Part shown: in pieces, positions 34,876 through 43,667 of the stretch
Layout of the letters: each line of letters begins with the position of its first letter
Numbering within the stretch: position 1 is the stretch's first letter
Assembly: GCF_900101825.1 (NCBI RefSeq)
Contig: NZ_FNAG01000002.1
Location: forward strand, 680,144-744,143
Reading direction: 5' to 3'
DNA length: 64,000 nt
Source of the DNA: Aquimonas voraii
Lineage (GTDB): Bacteria > Pseudomonadota > Gammaproteobacteria > Xanthomonadales > Xanthomonadaceae
Notes under the pieces: model-generated
Database searches by the model: none
What the model was told of the DNA's origin: nothing
Seen by the model: the letters and a program-made list of their open reading frames with translations, nothing else
Program-made: the position numbers and the translations under genes

Positions 34876-35082
34876 GGCGGAACTCTGGCTTTGTGGAAAG
34901 GAAGGGGACTCAAGATTGCGGACGAAGCGGCGGGAGGCTGTTGCTTCATGCCGGCCTTGTGGCGCGGGAGCGTGTGTCGCCGGTCCTGAGTCCAGCCAGC
35001 AAGCCGTATGCCATGCCGTCTTGGCGCAGCCCCCCGGGCTCGCCCATGATGGAGCCGGTTCCCAGATCGTCCGAGGCCCCCA

Positions 35083-35649
35083 ATGCGCCGAATCCCACTG
35101 CTGACTTTCACCGTGGCCTTGCTGTTCGGTGGGCTGAGCGCGCTGCAGGCAGCGGCGGCTGATGACATCGAGGCGCTCTGCCTCGATTGCCATCGCCCGG
35201 GGCAGGCCGGCGGTGCGGTGCCGGCCATCGAGGGACAGCACGCCGACTACCTGCGGGCGCAGCTTGAGCGCTTCCAGCATCGCCATCGCGAGGGCTTTCC
35301 GATGAATGCGCTCAGTGCCGGCCTGCACGAGGCGCAGATCGAGGCTCTGGCCCAGGACCTGAGCGCACGCGATTGGCGCGCGGCGGAGGTGCCAGAGGGC
35401 ATCGACACGCAGGCCGGCAGGGAGAGGCTCGATGCGCTGGACTGCGCGGGCTGCCATGGCGCTGAGTATCGCGGTGGCGGCGCGATTCCGCGCATCGCCG
35501 GCCAGCAGGCGGCCTATCTGGAGCGTCAGATCCTGGGCTTCGGTGATGCCCAACGGCACCACCCGCCGGTGGGCGGTGGGGTGCGCATGTACAGCATCGA
35601 CGCCGATGAGGCGGCAGCCATCGCGCAGGCGCTGGCTGCGCTGCGCTGA
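35083..35649 (+). CDS. Dihaem cytochrome c (c4-like)
   Basis: This 188-residue periplasmic protein has a signal peptide ending near LQAAAA and two haem-binding motifs: CLDCH near residue 33 and CAGCH near residue 122. It thus consists of two cytochrome c domains in tandem, as in cytochrome c4. Repeated segments VPAIEGQHADYLRAQLERF and IPRIAGQQAAYLERQILGF follow each haem and show internal duplication. It probably shuttles electrons to a terminal oxidase. It stands alone, divergent from the diguanylate cyclase across a 207-base gap. Confidence 0.93.
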   Translation: MRRIPLLTFTVALLFGGLSALQAAAADDIEALCLDCHRPGQAGGAVPAIEGQHADYLRAQLERFQHRHREGFPMNALSAGLHEAQIEALAQDLSARDWRAAEVPEGIDTQAGRERLDALDCAGCHGAEYRGGGAIPRIAGQQAAYLERQILGFGDAQRHHPPVGGGVRMYSIDADEAAAIAQALAALR

Positions 35650-35847
35650 TGGCGTCGTCCGCGGCGGCTTTTGCATTGAGGCCGAGATATCCGGGCCTCT
35701 CGCGCGGTGTTTGGCCAGCCTGATTCGCGGCCGGTCCACAGCGCGGAACATTTTGCTGCACCCGCAGATTTCCCCCATCCGTGTGCGTACGCATACTGCG
35801 GAGCGCGATCGCCATCACACCGAGTGGCGACGACACAGGAGGGAACC

Positions 35848-38724
35848 ATGCACACCACACGACGCGCCGGCCGACAGGCCTTGGCGCTGGCCATCGGCTT
35901 CGCACTCAGCGGCATCGCCTCGGTCGCTTCGGCCCAGGCCATCCCCGCGCCCGGCCTGAAGGCCAACGGCAGCATTTCCTACGACGCCGAGGGCGTGCCC
36001 ACGGTCACCGCCGCGACGGATGAAGACGCCGCCTGGCTGATGGGCTATGCCCACGCCCGCGATCGCTTCTTCCAGATGGACCTGCTGCGCCGCACCGCGA
36101 GCGGCACGCTGGCCGAACTGGTCGGCCCCAGCGTGCTGGCGCGCGATATCGAGCTGCGCACCCTGGGCCTGCGTCGCGCCGCCTGGGCCAGCTGGGCCAA
36201 GAGCTCGCCCGAACTGCGTGGCCAGCTCAAGGCCTACGCCGATGGCGTGAACGCATGGCTGAAGTCGAATCCCGTGCCCACCGAGCACCAGGCGTTGGAG
36301 CTCACCTCGGCCGATCCGTGGTCGCCGGTCGACTCGCTGGTGATCGGCAAGCTGCTGGCCTTCCAGCTGAGCTTCGACCTCGACATCGACTACACCGTCA
36401 AGCTCGGCGCCTACCAGCAGGCGGGTGCCGCCGCCGGCTTCAACGGCGCGGCTTTGTTCTTCGAGGACACTCATCGCAGCATGCCGGCCGATGACCGCGT
36501 CACCGTACCCGGCTTCCTCGCCAGCCTGCGCGGGCAGGGCGGCGAAGAGGGCGATGCGCCTGATGCCAAGTCCGTGGCGCCCGCTTTCGATGCTGAGGCG
36601 GTGCCGATGGTCGACGCGCAGGTGCTGCAGGCCGCGCAGAATTACGTCGAGCGCATCCGCGACAACCCGGTGATCGCCCCGCAGCTGTCGCGTCGCGAGA
36701 ACCGTGCCGGCTCGAACTGGTGGATCGTCGGCGGCCAGCACACCGCATCGGGCAAGCCGATCCTGGCCAATGACCCGCATCTCGCGCTGGACACGCCGAT
36801 GCTGTTCCACGAAGGCCATGTGATCAGCAACGACCCGCGCTACCCCACGCCGATGAACACCGTCGGCGCAGTCGCCCCCGGCACGCCGGTGCCCATCCTC
36901 GGCTGCAACAGCCACTTCTGCTGGGGCCTGACCACCAACCCGCTGGACGTCACCGACGCCTACGCCGAGCGCTTCATCGTCAACAGCTACGGCCTGCCCA
37001 CGCACACGCTCTACCAGGGCAATGCCGAGCCGGTGCTGTGGGTGTTCCAGAGCTACTTCGTCAACACCATCGGCGATGGCGTGCGCGACAACGTCACCCG
37101 CAACAATTCGATCGGCTACACCAACGGCGGCATCACCGTGCTGGTGCCACGTCGCAACAATGGCCCGGTGCTGAGCATCACCGGCGACACCGGCATCTCG
37201 GTGGCCTACACCGGATGGGGCGCAACGCAGGAGCTGGAAGCCTTCAGCCGCATGAACCGCGCCACCAACCTGGAGCAGTTCCGCGCCGCGCTGCAGTACT
37301 TCGACGTCGGCTCGCAGAATTTCGCCTACGCCGACAAGCAGGGCAACATCGCCTACTTCGCCACCGCCGAGGCGCCGATCCGCGAGGACCTGCAGCGCAA
37401 CACCGTCACCGGTGTGCCGCCCTACCTGATCCGCAACGGCCAGGGCGGCAACGAATGGCTGCCGCGCACCAACACCTATCCGGCCCAGGCGGTGCCGTAC
37501 GAGGTGCTGTCGCCGGCCGAGATGCCGCAGTCGGTCAACCCGGCCCGCGGCTACATCGCCAATGCCAACAACGACCCAGTCGGCAACACGCTGGACAACA
37601 GCGTGGTCAACGAGCAGCGCCCCGGCGGCGGCGTCTACTATCTCTCGCCCGGCTACTCCAGCTACCGCCAGGGCCGCATCGACCGCGAGCTGCAGCGGCT
37701 GATCGCCCGCGGCGGCATCACCGTCGAGGACATGCAGGCCCTGCAGGCCAACACCCAGTTCCTCGACGCCGAACTGGTGCTGCCGCATCTGCTGGGCGCG
37801 GCCGACCGCATCGGCGCCTCCGACTGCCGCCTCACCTTCGACATGACCGACCCGCGCATCGGGCAGTCGCTGGACCTGCTGCGCAGCTGGGATTACAGCG
37901 CACCCACCGGCATCCGCGAGGGCTATGACCGCGGCGACAACCCGATGAGCCTGCCCGAGCCCAGCGAGGCGCAGATCCGCGCCTCGGTGGCCGCCACCAT
38001 CTGGTCGGTGTTCCGCGGCCAGTTGGTGCGCAACGTGATCGACCACACGCTGACCCAGGTGGGTCTGGGCGGCCAGCTGCCGGGCAACAACGAGGCCTAT
38101 GTCGCGGTGAAGCGCCTGCTCGACACGTTCGACACGCGCCAGGGTCGCGGTGCCTCGGGCCTGGACTTCTTCCGCAACGTGCCGGCCGCCTTCGCCGGCA
38201 GCTCGGCCTCGCATCGCCGCGACTGCATCCTCGTGGGCAGCCTGAAGAACGCACTGGATACGCTGTCCAGCGAGGCCTTCGCTCCCGCCTTCGCGGGTTC
38301 GAGGAATGTGCTCGACTACCGCTGGGGCAAGCTGCACCGCATCGTGCTCGACCACCCGCTGGGCGGTCCCTTCAACATCCCGGGAAGCAATCCATACCCG
38401 TTCCAGAACCTGAGCCCGCAGCTGCCCGGCCTGGCACGCCCCGGCGGGTATGAAGTGGTGGACGCCTCCGGCCACGGGGTGCGCTCCAACACGGTGAACG
38501 GCTTCATGTTCGGCAGTGGCCCGGTTCGTCGTTTCATCGGCGAAATGACCGATCCGCCGACCCTGCTGCAGATCATGCCCGGCGGCCAGGACGGCAAGAT
38601 CGGCGGCCCCGGCTACGTCAGCCAATTGCCGCGCTGGCTGGTGAATGCCTACAAGCCGCTGGTGCTGGACCCGGCGGCTTCGCAGGCGGGCGAGGTGGCG
38701 CGAATCGAGTTCGCGCCGCGCTGA
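35848..38724 (+). CDS. Penicillin acylase family N-terminal-nucleophile hydrolase
   Basis: This 958-residue exported amidase precursor has a signal peptide ending ASVASAQA and an alpha subunit with GYAHARDRFFQMDLLRR. A spacer ends at the autoproteolysis site NRAGSNWWIVGG, where the serine near residue 290 becomes the N-terminal nucleophile. The beta subunit has ILANDPHLALDTPMLFHEGH and a terminal RWGKLHRIVLDH. Such periplasmic enzymes cleave amide bonds of acylated lactams, cyclic lipopeptides such as aculeacin, or acyl-homoserine lactones; the substrate cannot be decided. The ATG at 35848 follows AGGAGGGAACC. A strong terminator follows the gene. Confidence 0.9.
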   Translation: MHTTRRAGRQALALAIGFALSGIASVASAQAIPAPGLKANGSISYDAEGVPTVTAATDEDAAWLMGYAHARDRFFQMDLLRRTASGTLAELVGPSVLARDIELRTLGLRRAAWASWAKSSPELRGQLKAYADGVNAWLKSNPVPTEHQALELTSADPWSPVDSLVIGKLLAFQLSFDLDIDYTVKLGAYQQAGAAAGFNGAALFFEDTHRSMPADDRVTVPGFLASLRGQGGEEGDAPDAKSVAPAFDAEAVPMVDAQVLQAAQNYVERIRDNPVIAPQLSRRENRAGSNWWIVGGQHTASGKPILANDPHLALDTPMLFHEGHVISNDPRYPTPMNTVGAVAPGTPVPILGCNSHFCWGLTTNPLDVTDAYAERFIVNSYGLPTHTLYQGNAEPVLWVFQSYFVNTIGDGVRDNVTRNNSIGYTNGGITVLVPRRNNGPVLSITGDTGISVAYTGWGATQELEAFSRMNRATNLEQFRAALQYFDVGSQNFAYADKQGNIAYFATAEAPIREDLQRNTVTGVPPYLIRNGQGGNEWLPRTNTYPAQAVPYEVLSPAEMPQSVNPARGYIANANNDPVGNTLDNSVVNEQRPGGGVYYLSPGYSSYRQGRIDRELQRLIARGGITVEDMQALQANTQFLDAELVLPHLLGAADRIGASDCRLTFDMTDPRIGQSLDLLRSWDYSAPTGIREGYDRGDNPMSLPEPSEAQIRASVAATIWSVFRGQLVRNVIDHTLTQVGLGGQLPGNNEAYVAVKRLLDTFDTRQGRGASGLDFFRNVPAAFAGSSASHRRDCILVGSLKNALDTLSSEAFAPAFAGSRNVLDYRWGKLHRIVLDHPLGGPFNIPGSNPYPFQNLSPQLPGLARPGGYEVVDASGHGVRSNTVNGFMFGSGPVRRFIGEMTDPPTLLQIMPGGQDGKIGGPGYVSQLPRWLVNAYKPLVLDPAASQAGEVARIEFAPR

Positions 38725-38749
38725 GGATGGCCGACTGCTGAGTGAGCCT

Positions 38750-38787
38750 GAAAGCAAAGGGCCCGCAGATGCGGGCCCTTTGCTTTC
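38750..38787. terminator. Strong bidirectional terminator
   Basis: A perfect 17-bp stem (arms 38750-38766 and 38771-38787) has a 4-base AGAT loop. The outer half of the stem is A-rich on the left and T-rich on the right (AAAGCAAAGG / CCTTTGCTTT), so both transcripts end in U-rich arms. It lies between the convergent acylase gene and fadA. Confidence 0.9.
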
Positions 38788-38855
38788 GGCAGAGCAAGCC
38801 TTTCAAAGCCTGCTCGCCCTCTGCCCCTTCTGCCACGGAGGAAGGGGCGGTTGCC

Positions 38856-40055
38856 TCAAACCGCTTCGAAGATACCGGCTGCCCCCATGCCGGTGCCGAT
38901 GCACATGGTCACCATGCCGTACTTCTGCTGGCGACGCTTCAGGCCGTGCACCAGCGTGGCCGTACGAATTGCGCCGGTGGCACCCAGCGGATGGCCCAGT
39001 GCGATCGCGCCGCCCAGCGGGTTGATCTTGTCGGGGTTGAGTCCAAGGTCCTTGACCACAGCCAGCGCCTGCGCGGCAAACGCCTCGTTGAGTTCGATCC
39101 AGTCCAGCTGGTCGGCGGTGAGGCCAGCCTGGCGAAGCACCTTGGGGATCGCTTCCTTGGGGCCGATGCCCATCACGTCCGGCTTGACGCCGGCGACAGC
39201 GAAGCCGACGAAGCGAGCCAGCGGGGTCAGGCCGTACTGCTTGATGGCCTTTTCCGACGCCAGCATCACCGCGCCGGCGCCGTCCGACATCTGCGAGCTG
39301 TTGCCGGCCGTGACCGAGCCGCCGGCGCGGAACACCGGGCGCAGTTTGCCAAGCACCTCCAGGCTGGTATCGGCGCGCGGGCCTTCATCGTTCTCGACCA
39401 GCAGCTTCTTCAGACGCACGGTGTTGCCAGCGAGGTCGGGCAAGCGCGAGGTGACCTCGTAGGGGCTGATCTCGGCCTTGAACTCGCCGGCAGCGATTGC
39501 GGCGATGGCCTTCTGGTGCGAGGCGTAGGCGAAGGCGTCCTGCTCCTCGCGCGTCACCTGCCACTGGCTGGCGACGTTCTCGGCGGTGATGCCCATGCCG
39601 TAGGCGATGGCGATGTTCTCGTCCTTGAAGATCGCCGGGTTCATGGCGACCTTGTGGCCCATCATCGGCACCATGCTCATGGTCTCGGTGCCGGCACCGA
39701 TCATCAGGTCGGCCTCGCCGAGGCGGATGCGGTCGGCGGCGAGCGCGATCGCCTGCAAGCCCGAGGAGCAGAAGCGGTTGATGGTCTGGGCGGAGACGCC
39801 GACCGGGAATCCGGCCAGCAGGGTGCCGATGCGGGCGACATTCATGCCCTGCTCGGCCTCGGGCATGGCGCAGCCAACGACCACGTCGTCGATCTGGTTC
39901 AGATCGATCGAGGGGGTCTGTGCGACGAGATGGCGCAGCGCATGCGCAAGCAGGTCATCGGGACGGGTGTTGCGGAACACGCCCTTCGGGGCCTTGCCGA
40001 CCGGCGTGCGGGTGGCGGCGACGATGTAGGCGTCCTGGATCTGGCGGTGGGACAT
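38856..40055 (-). CDS. fadA: Acetyl-CoA acyltransferase (3-ketoacyl-CoA thiolase)
   Basis: This 399-residue thiolase catalyses the last step of fatty acid beta-oxidation. The acyl-accepting cysteine is in NRFCSSGLQAIALA near residue 95. The catalytic His and Cys regions are INPLGGAIALGHPLGATGAIR and MCIGTGMGAAGIF, with NEAFAAQALAV between them. It lies downstream of fadB on the same strand, separated by a 293-base gap holding an inverted-repeat element. It presumably forms the beta subunit of the beta-oxidation complex with that fadB. Confidence 0.95.
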   Translation of the reverse strand: MSHRQIQDAYIVAATRTPVGKAPKGVFRNTRPDDLLAHALRHLVAQTPSIDLNQIDDVVVGCAMPEAEQGMNVARIGTLLAGFPVGVSAQTINRFCSSGLQAIALAADRIRLGEADLMIGAGTETMSMVPMMGHKVAMNPAIFKDENIAIAYGMGITAENVASQWQVTREEQDAFAYASHQKAIAAIAAGEFKAEISPYEVTSRLPDLAGNTVRLKKLLVENDEGPRADTSLEVLGKLRPVFRAGGSVTAGNSSQMSDGAGAVMLASEKAIKQYGLTPLARFVGFAVAGVKPDVMGIGPKEAIPKVLRQAGLTADQLDWIELNEAFAAQALAVVKDLGLNPDKINPLGGAIALGHPLGATGAIRTATLVHGLKRRQQKYGMVTMCIGTGMGAAGIFEAV

Positions 40056-40093
40056 GGTCTGGATCCTTGGGTAATGGGTCGCGGTGGAGAGCA

Positions 40094-40340
40094 GGGATTG
40101 GGGATTTGGGATTCGGAGCGGGGGTTAGCGCCTGAGGCGACGTGTTCCCCCTCTCCCCAACCCCTCTCCCTCGAGGGGAGAGGGGCTTTCAGGGGCGGCT
40201 CTTTTCGAGCGCTGCTGTATCCCGAGATCGTCGGGATTGGGGTTAGGTGGGGAGGGGATGCGTAGAGAGCTGGCTTGCCGACACCGTCAGGCTCGTCGGC
40301 GGTCGCTCTTACGAATCCCCAATCCCAAATCCCCAATCCC
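40094..40340. repeat. GGGATTN-heptamer inverted-repeat element (fadA-fadB gap)
   Basis: The left arm (40094-40115) reads GGGATTG, GGGATTT, GGGATTC, G. The right arm (40312-40340), on the opposite strand, reads GGGATTG, GGGATTT, GGGATTG, GGGATTC, G. The arms are inverted around about 196 bases. The same heptamer arms occur at 56921-56942 and 58538-58711. The right arm shares its flank TTACGAATCCCCAATCCC with the element at 58538. It separates fadB from fadA in the operon. Confidence 0.85.
40161..40185. other. Hairpin inside the fadA-fadB repeat element
   Basis: CCCCTCTCCC at 40161-40170 pairs with GGGAGAGGGG at 40176-40185 around a 5-base TCGAG loop. A partial copy of the left arm (CCCTCTCCCCAA) lies just upstream. 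It is nested inside the GGGATTN element and may be part of its internal structure or a separate dispersed repeat. Confidence 0.6.
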
Positions 40341-40348
40341 GTTTCTCA

Positions 40349-42709
40349 TCAATTCCTCAACGGCTTTCCGGTGGTGAGCGTGTGGCCGATGCGGGCCTGG
40401 GTCTTTTCCATCTGCGCCAGTGCGAAGAAGTGCTCGCGCTCCAGCTTCAGCAGCCAGTTCTCGTCGACCACGCTGCCGCGGTCGACTTCTCCGCCGCACA
40501 GGACGGTGGCGATGCGGGTGGAGACCTCAAGATCGTGCTCGCTGATGAAGCGGCCGGACAGCATGTTCACCAGGTTGGCCTTGAAGGTGGCGATGCCGAT
40601 GTCTCCGGCCACCGGCACGCGTGCGGGCAGGGCGGGGCGGTAGCCGCTCTCGGACAGCGCGGTGATCTGGGCTTTCGCCACGTGCAGCAGCTCGAAGGCG
40701 TTGAACACGACGATGTCGTCCTGGCGCAGCAGGCCCATGGCCTTGGCTTCCAGGGCCGAGGTCGAGGTCTTGCCCATGGCGGTGATCTCGAAGGCCTTCT
40801 TCAGGTTGTCGAAGACGTCGCCACCCGCCTGGCCGGCGCGTACCGCCAACTCCTTCAGGCCGCCGCCTGCGGGCAGCAGGCCGACGCCAGCCTCCACGAG
40901 GCCGATGTAGCTCTCAAGCGCAGCCACGGTGCGGGCGGTATGCATCTGGAACTCGCAGCCGCCGCCGAGCGCCATTCCGCGTACGGCGGCCACCACCGGC
41001 ACCAGCGAATACTTGATGCGCTGGCTGGTGGCCTGGAAGTTGGCGATCATCGACTCCAGCGCGCCGATGTTGCCGGCCTGAACGAAGCCGGCCATACCCT
41101 TCAAGTCAGCGCCGTACGAGAACGGCTCGCTGTACTGCCAGATCACCAGACCCTTGTGCCCGCGCTCGGCGCGGGCGATGGCTTCCTGCACGCCGGCCAG
41201 CACGGCATCGCTGACGGTGTTGCCCTTGGTCAGGAAGCTGAGCACGGCGACGTCGTCGCCGCCGTCCCACAGGCGCACCGCGCCGTTCTCGAAGATCGTG
41301 GCACCCGGCTTGGCGGTCTCGCCCAGCAGCGGGTCCGGGAAGGCCTGGCGCGCGTACACAGGATGCTTCGAGCGCGGGCTGACGCTGTTGGCGGCGGCCG
41401 AGTAGGAGCCCGCGTTGCCGTGCACGCCGTCGCGACCGTCGAAAACCCACGCGGGCAGCGGCGCGTTGCTCATGGTCTTGCCGGCGGCGATGTCCTCGCG
41501 GATCCACTCGGCGACCTGCTTCCAGCCGGCGGCCTGCCAGGTCTCGAACGGACCCTGCTTCCAGCCGTAGCCCCAACGCATGGCGAAGTCGACTTCGCGG
41601 GCGCTGTTGGCGATATCGGCCAGGTGGTAGGCGCTGTAGTGGAAGAGGTCGCACAGGATCGACCAGACGAACTGCGCCTGCGGGTCGTCACTGGCGCGCA
41701 GCGCGGCCAGCTTCTCGCCGGGGTGCTTGATCGCGAGGATGGCCTGCACGGCTTCGCTGGGCTTCTCGCCACTGGGGCGGTACTCGCCCTTGGCGATGTC
41801 CAGCACCAGGATGTCCTTGCCCTGCTTGCGGTAGAAGCCCGCGCCCGACTTCTGGCCCAGCGCGCCGGCTTCAACCAGCTTGGCCAGCGGTGCCGGCACC
41901 ACGTAGTGCGGGTGCCACGGATCGTCCTTCAGGTTTTCGGTCAAGGTGCGAACGACGTGGCCGAGGGTATCAAGGCCGACCACGTCGGCCAGGCGATAGG
42001 TGCCGCTCTTCGGGCGACCAATGCCGGGGCCGGTCAGTGCATCGACCACGTCGAGGCCCAGGCCGAGGCGCGCGGTGTGATGGAAGGTGGAGATCATCGC
42101 CATGGTGCCGACGCGGTTGGCGATGAAGTTCGGGGTGTCCTTGGCGAACACCACGCCCTTGCCGAGCGTGGTGGTGAGGAAGCCCTCGAGGCCGTCGAGC
42201 ACGGCCTGGTCGGTCTGCGCGGTCGGAATCAGCTCGGCCAGATGCATGTAGCGCGGCGGGTTGAAGAAGTGCACGCCGCAGAACCGATGGCGCAGCTGTT
42301 CGGGCAGCACTTCCGACAGCGCGTTCACCGACAGGCCCGAAGTGTTGGTGGCGAAGATGGCGTGCGCCGCCACGTGCGGGGCGACCTTGGCGTAGAGGTC
42401 CTTCTTCCAGTCGATGCGTTCGGCGATCGCCTCGATGATCAAATCGCAGTCGGCCAGCAGCGGCAGGTGCTGGTCGTAGTTGGCGGGCACCAGTGCGCTG
42501 GCCAGCTGCGGCAGCGCCAGCGGCGCAGGCGAGAGCTTGCCGAGGTTGGCGATGGCCTTGTTGGCGATGGCGCTGGGGTCACCCTCCTTGGAGGGCAGGT
42601 CGAACAGCAGGGTCTCGACCTGGGCGTTGACGAGGTGGGCGGCGATCTGCGCGCCCATGACGCCGGCGCCGAGCACGGCCACCTTGCGGATGCGGAGGGG
42701 TTGCGACAT
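40349..42709 (-). CDS. fadB: 3-hydroxyacyl-CoA dehydrogenase / enoyl-CoA hydratase
   Basis: This 786-residue bifunctional beta-oxidation enzyme has its NAD-binding dehydrogenase domain first (VAVLGAGVMGAQIAAHLVNA; catalytic GVHFFNPPRYMHLAELI). A second 3-HCDH C-terminal region follows (FIANRVG; MRWGYGWKQGPFETW). The enoyl-CoA hydratase domain comes last (VRGMALGGGCEFQMH; YIGLVEAGVGLLPAGGG). E. coli FadB has the hydratase first, so this domain order is closer to the FadN-like or long-chain variants found in Xanthomonas and Bacillus. It follows the psrA-like gene by 34 bases and precedes fadA, all on the minus strand. Confidence 0.92.
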   Translation of the reverse strand: MSQPLRIRKVAVLGAGVMGAQIAAHLVNAQVETLLFDLPSKEGDPSAIANKAIANLGKLSPAPLALPQLASALVPANYDQHLPLLADCDLIIEAIAERIDWKKDLYAKVAPHVAAHAIFATNTSGLSVNALSEVLPEQLRHRFCGVHFFNPPRYMHLAELIPTAQTDQAVLDGLEGFLTTTLGKGVVFAKDTPNFIANRVGTMAMISTFHHTARLGLGLDVVDALTGPGIGRPKSGTYRLADVVGLDTLGHVVRTLTENLKDDPWHPHYVVPAPLAKLVEAGALGQKSGAGFYRKQGKDILVLDIAKGEYRPSGEKPSEAVQAILAIKHPGEKLAALRASDDPQAQFVWSILCDLFHYSAYHLADIANSAREVDFAMRWGYGWKQGPFETWQAAGWKQVAEWIREDIAAGKTMSNAPLPAWVFDGRDGVHGNAGSYSAAANSVSPRSKHPVYARQAFPDPLLGETAKPGATIFENGAVRLWDGGDDVAVLSFLTKGNTVSDAVLAGVQEAIARAERGHKGLVIWQYSEPFSYGADLKGMAGFVQAGNIGALESMIANFQATSQRIKYSLVPVVAAVRGMALGGGCEFQMHTARTVAALESYIGLVEAGVGLLPAGGGLKELAVRAGQAGGDVFDNLKKAFEITAMGKTSTSALEAKAMGLLRQDDIVVFNAFELLHVAKAQITALSESGYRPALPARVPVAGDIGIATFKANLVNMLSGRFISEHDLEVSTRIATVLCGGEVDRGSVVDENWLLKLEREHFFALAQMEKTQARIGHTLTTGKPLRN

Positions 42710-42743
42710 GGAAGAACCTCGTGGGGCGGGGGTGGTGAAGGGA

Positions 42744-43373
42744 TCAGCCGGCGGCGGGCGGTGCCCGCAGTCCGGCGACGGCGAAACGCAGAAGGTTGTC
42801 GGCGGCCAGCGCGCAGTGTTCGTGCTCGCTGACGCCGGGCTGGCGGCGGATCAGGCCGAAGTCGGCCATGGCGTAGGTGAGCGCGCCGGCAATGTAGTCG
42901 AGGCGCCAGTAGAGATCCTGCTTTGGCAGGGAAGGCAGGCAGTGTTGGATGGCGCGGGCGAACTCGCGCAGCACATGGCCGTAATGGTCGGAGAGGAACT
43001 TGCGAAGTCGCTCGTTTTTCTCGGCATAGGCGCGGGCCACAACACGCACGAAGGCGGCACCTTCGCCCTCCATGCCGATCTGCATGGCCGGCACGATGAA
43101 CGCCGACAGGATGGCTTCGAGGTCCTGAGGGTCGCGCACGATGGTTTCGCGCAGCAGCTTCAGGCGGCGTGCGCTGAGCTCGTCGAAGCGGCGGCGGAAA
43201 ACCTCGGTAATGAGGTTCTCCTTGCTGCCGAAGTGGTAGTTGACCGCGGCGATGTTGACGTCGGCGCAGGCCGTCAGCTGGCGCAGCGAAGTGGCGGCGA
43301 AGCCGTGCTCGGCGAACAGTTGTTCGGCCGCACTCAGCAGACGTTCCTTGGTGGAGAACTGGCCCAGGCTCAC
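42744..43373 (-). CDS. TetR-family fatty acid sensor (PsrA-like)
   Basis: This is a 209-residue TetR regulator. Its helix-turn-helix (FAATSLRQLTACADVNIAAVNYHFGSKENLI) matches PsrA in pattern, and the C-terminal helical domain would bind long-chain acyl-CoA or fatty acid. I prefer GTG at 43373 because GGAG stands six bases before it; an ATG at 43385 (213 residues) has no ribosome site and nearly abuts the operator. It precedes fadB by 34 bases, so the regulator and its likely target form one transcript. The PsrA-type site at 43395-43408 suggests autoregulation and derepression by fatty acids. Confidence 0.88.
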   Translation of the reverse strand: MSLGQFSTKERLLSAAEQLFAEHGFAATSLRQLTACADVNIAAVNYHFGSKENLITEVFRRRFDELSARRLKLLRETIVRDPQDLEAILSAFIVPAMQIGMEGEGAAFVRVVARAYAEKNERLRKFLSDHYGHVLREFARAIQHCLPSLPKQDLYWRLDYIAGALTYAMADFGLIRRQPGVSEHEHCALAADNLLRFAVAGLRAPPAAG

Positions 43374-43394
43374 CCGAAGCTCCATCGCTTGATT

Positions 43395-43408
43395 CAAACA
43401 AACGTTTG
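43395..43408 (-). promoter_or_regulatory. PsrA-type operator
   Basis: CAAAC-AAAC-GTTTG at 43395-43408 fits the published PsrA half-site rule (G/C)AAAC-N2-4-GTTTG(G/C) as I recall it. It lies 21 bases upstream of the preferred start of the psrA-like gene, just beyond a TAGTCT -10-like hexamer on the minus strand (about 43411-43416). It would let the protein control its own operon with fadB and fadA. Confidence 0.75.
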
Positions 43409-43667
43409 AGAGACTAGGGTGCCACGGGGTTCCGGTCAATCTGCACCGCGACAAACCCTGCGAGCCAACGTGGAGAGCGTCACGTTTTTGACGCCCAGGT
43501 CGGAAACCCTTTCCGAAATGTGCGATTGTCGAAGCCTTCGGCTACACTACTTGACCATTTCGTCCTAAGCCCGCGTTTTCAGGCGAAAAACCTGTCCGGC
43601 GCGGGCCTCGCGTGGCCGCTCTGGTCTGCGGACGTCGCCGATACCTCAACCCCCAGGGAGTTTCACC

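Noticed and set aside
35815..38757. A 980-codon open frame antisense to the penicillin-acylase gene
   Set aside because: Its translation is low-complexity (Ala, Gly, Val, Arg, His rich) and mirrors the third-position GC bias of the real gene on the other strand; the acylase has signal peptide, motifs and ribosome site.
40247..42832. An 861-codon open frame antisense to fadB
   Set aside because: It is a GC-bias shadow of fadB with no recognisable domain and extends through the repeat element.
43500..43667. A sigma-70 promoter for ndk
   Set aside because: TACACT near 43540 is a fair -10, but no -35 hexamer lies at 16-18 bases, so I do not annotate it.
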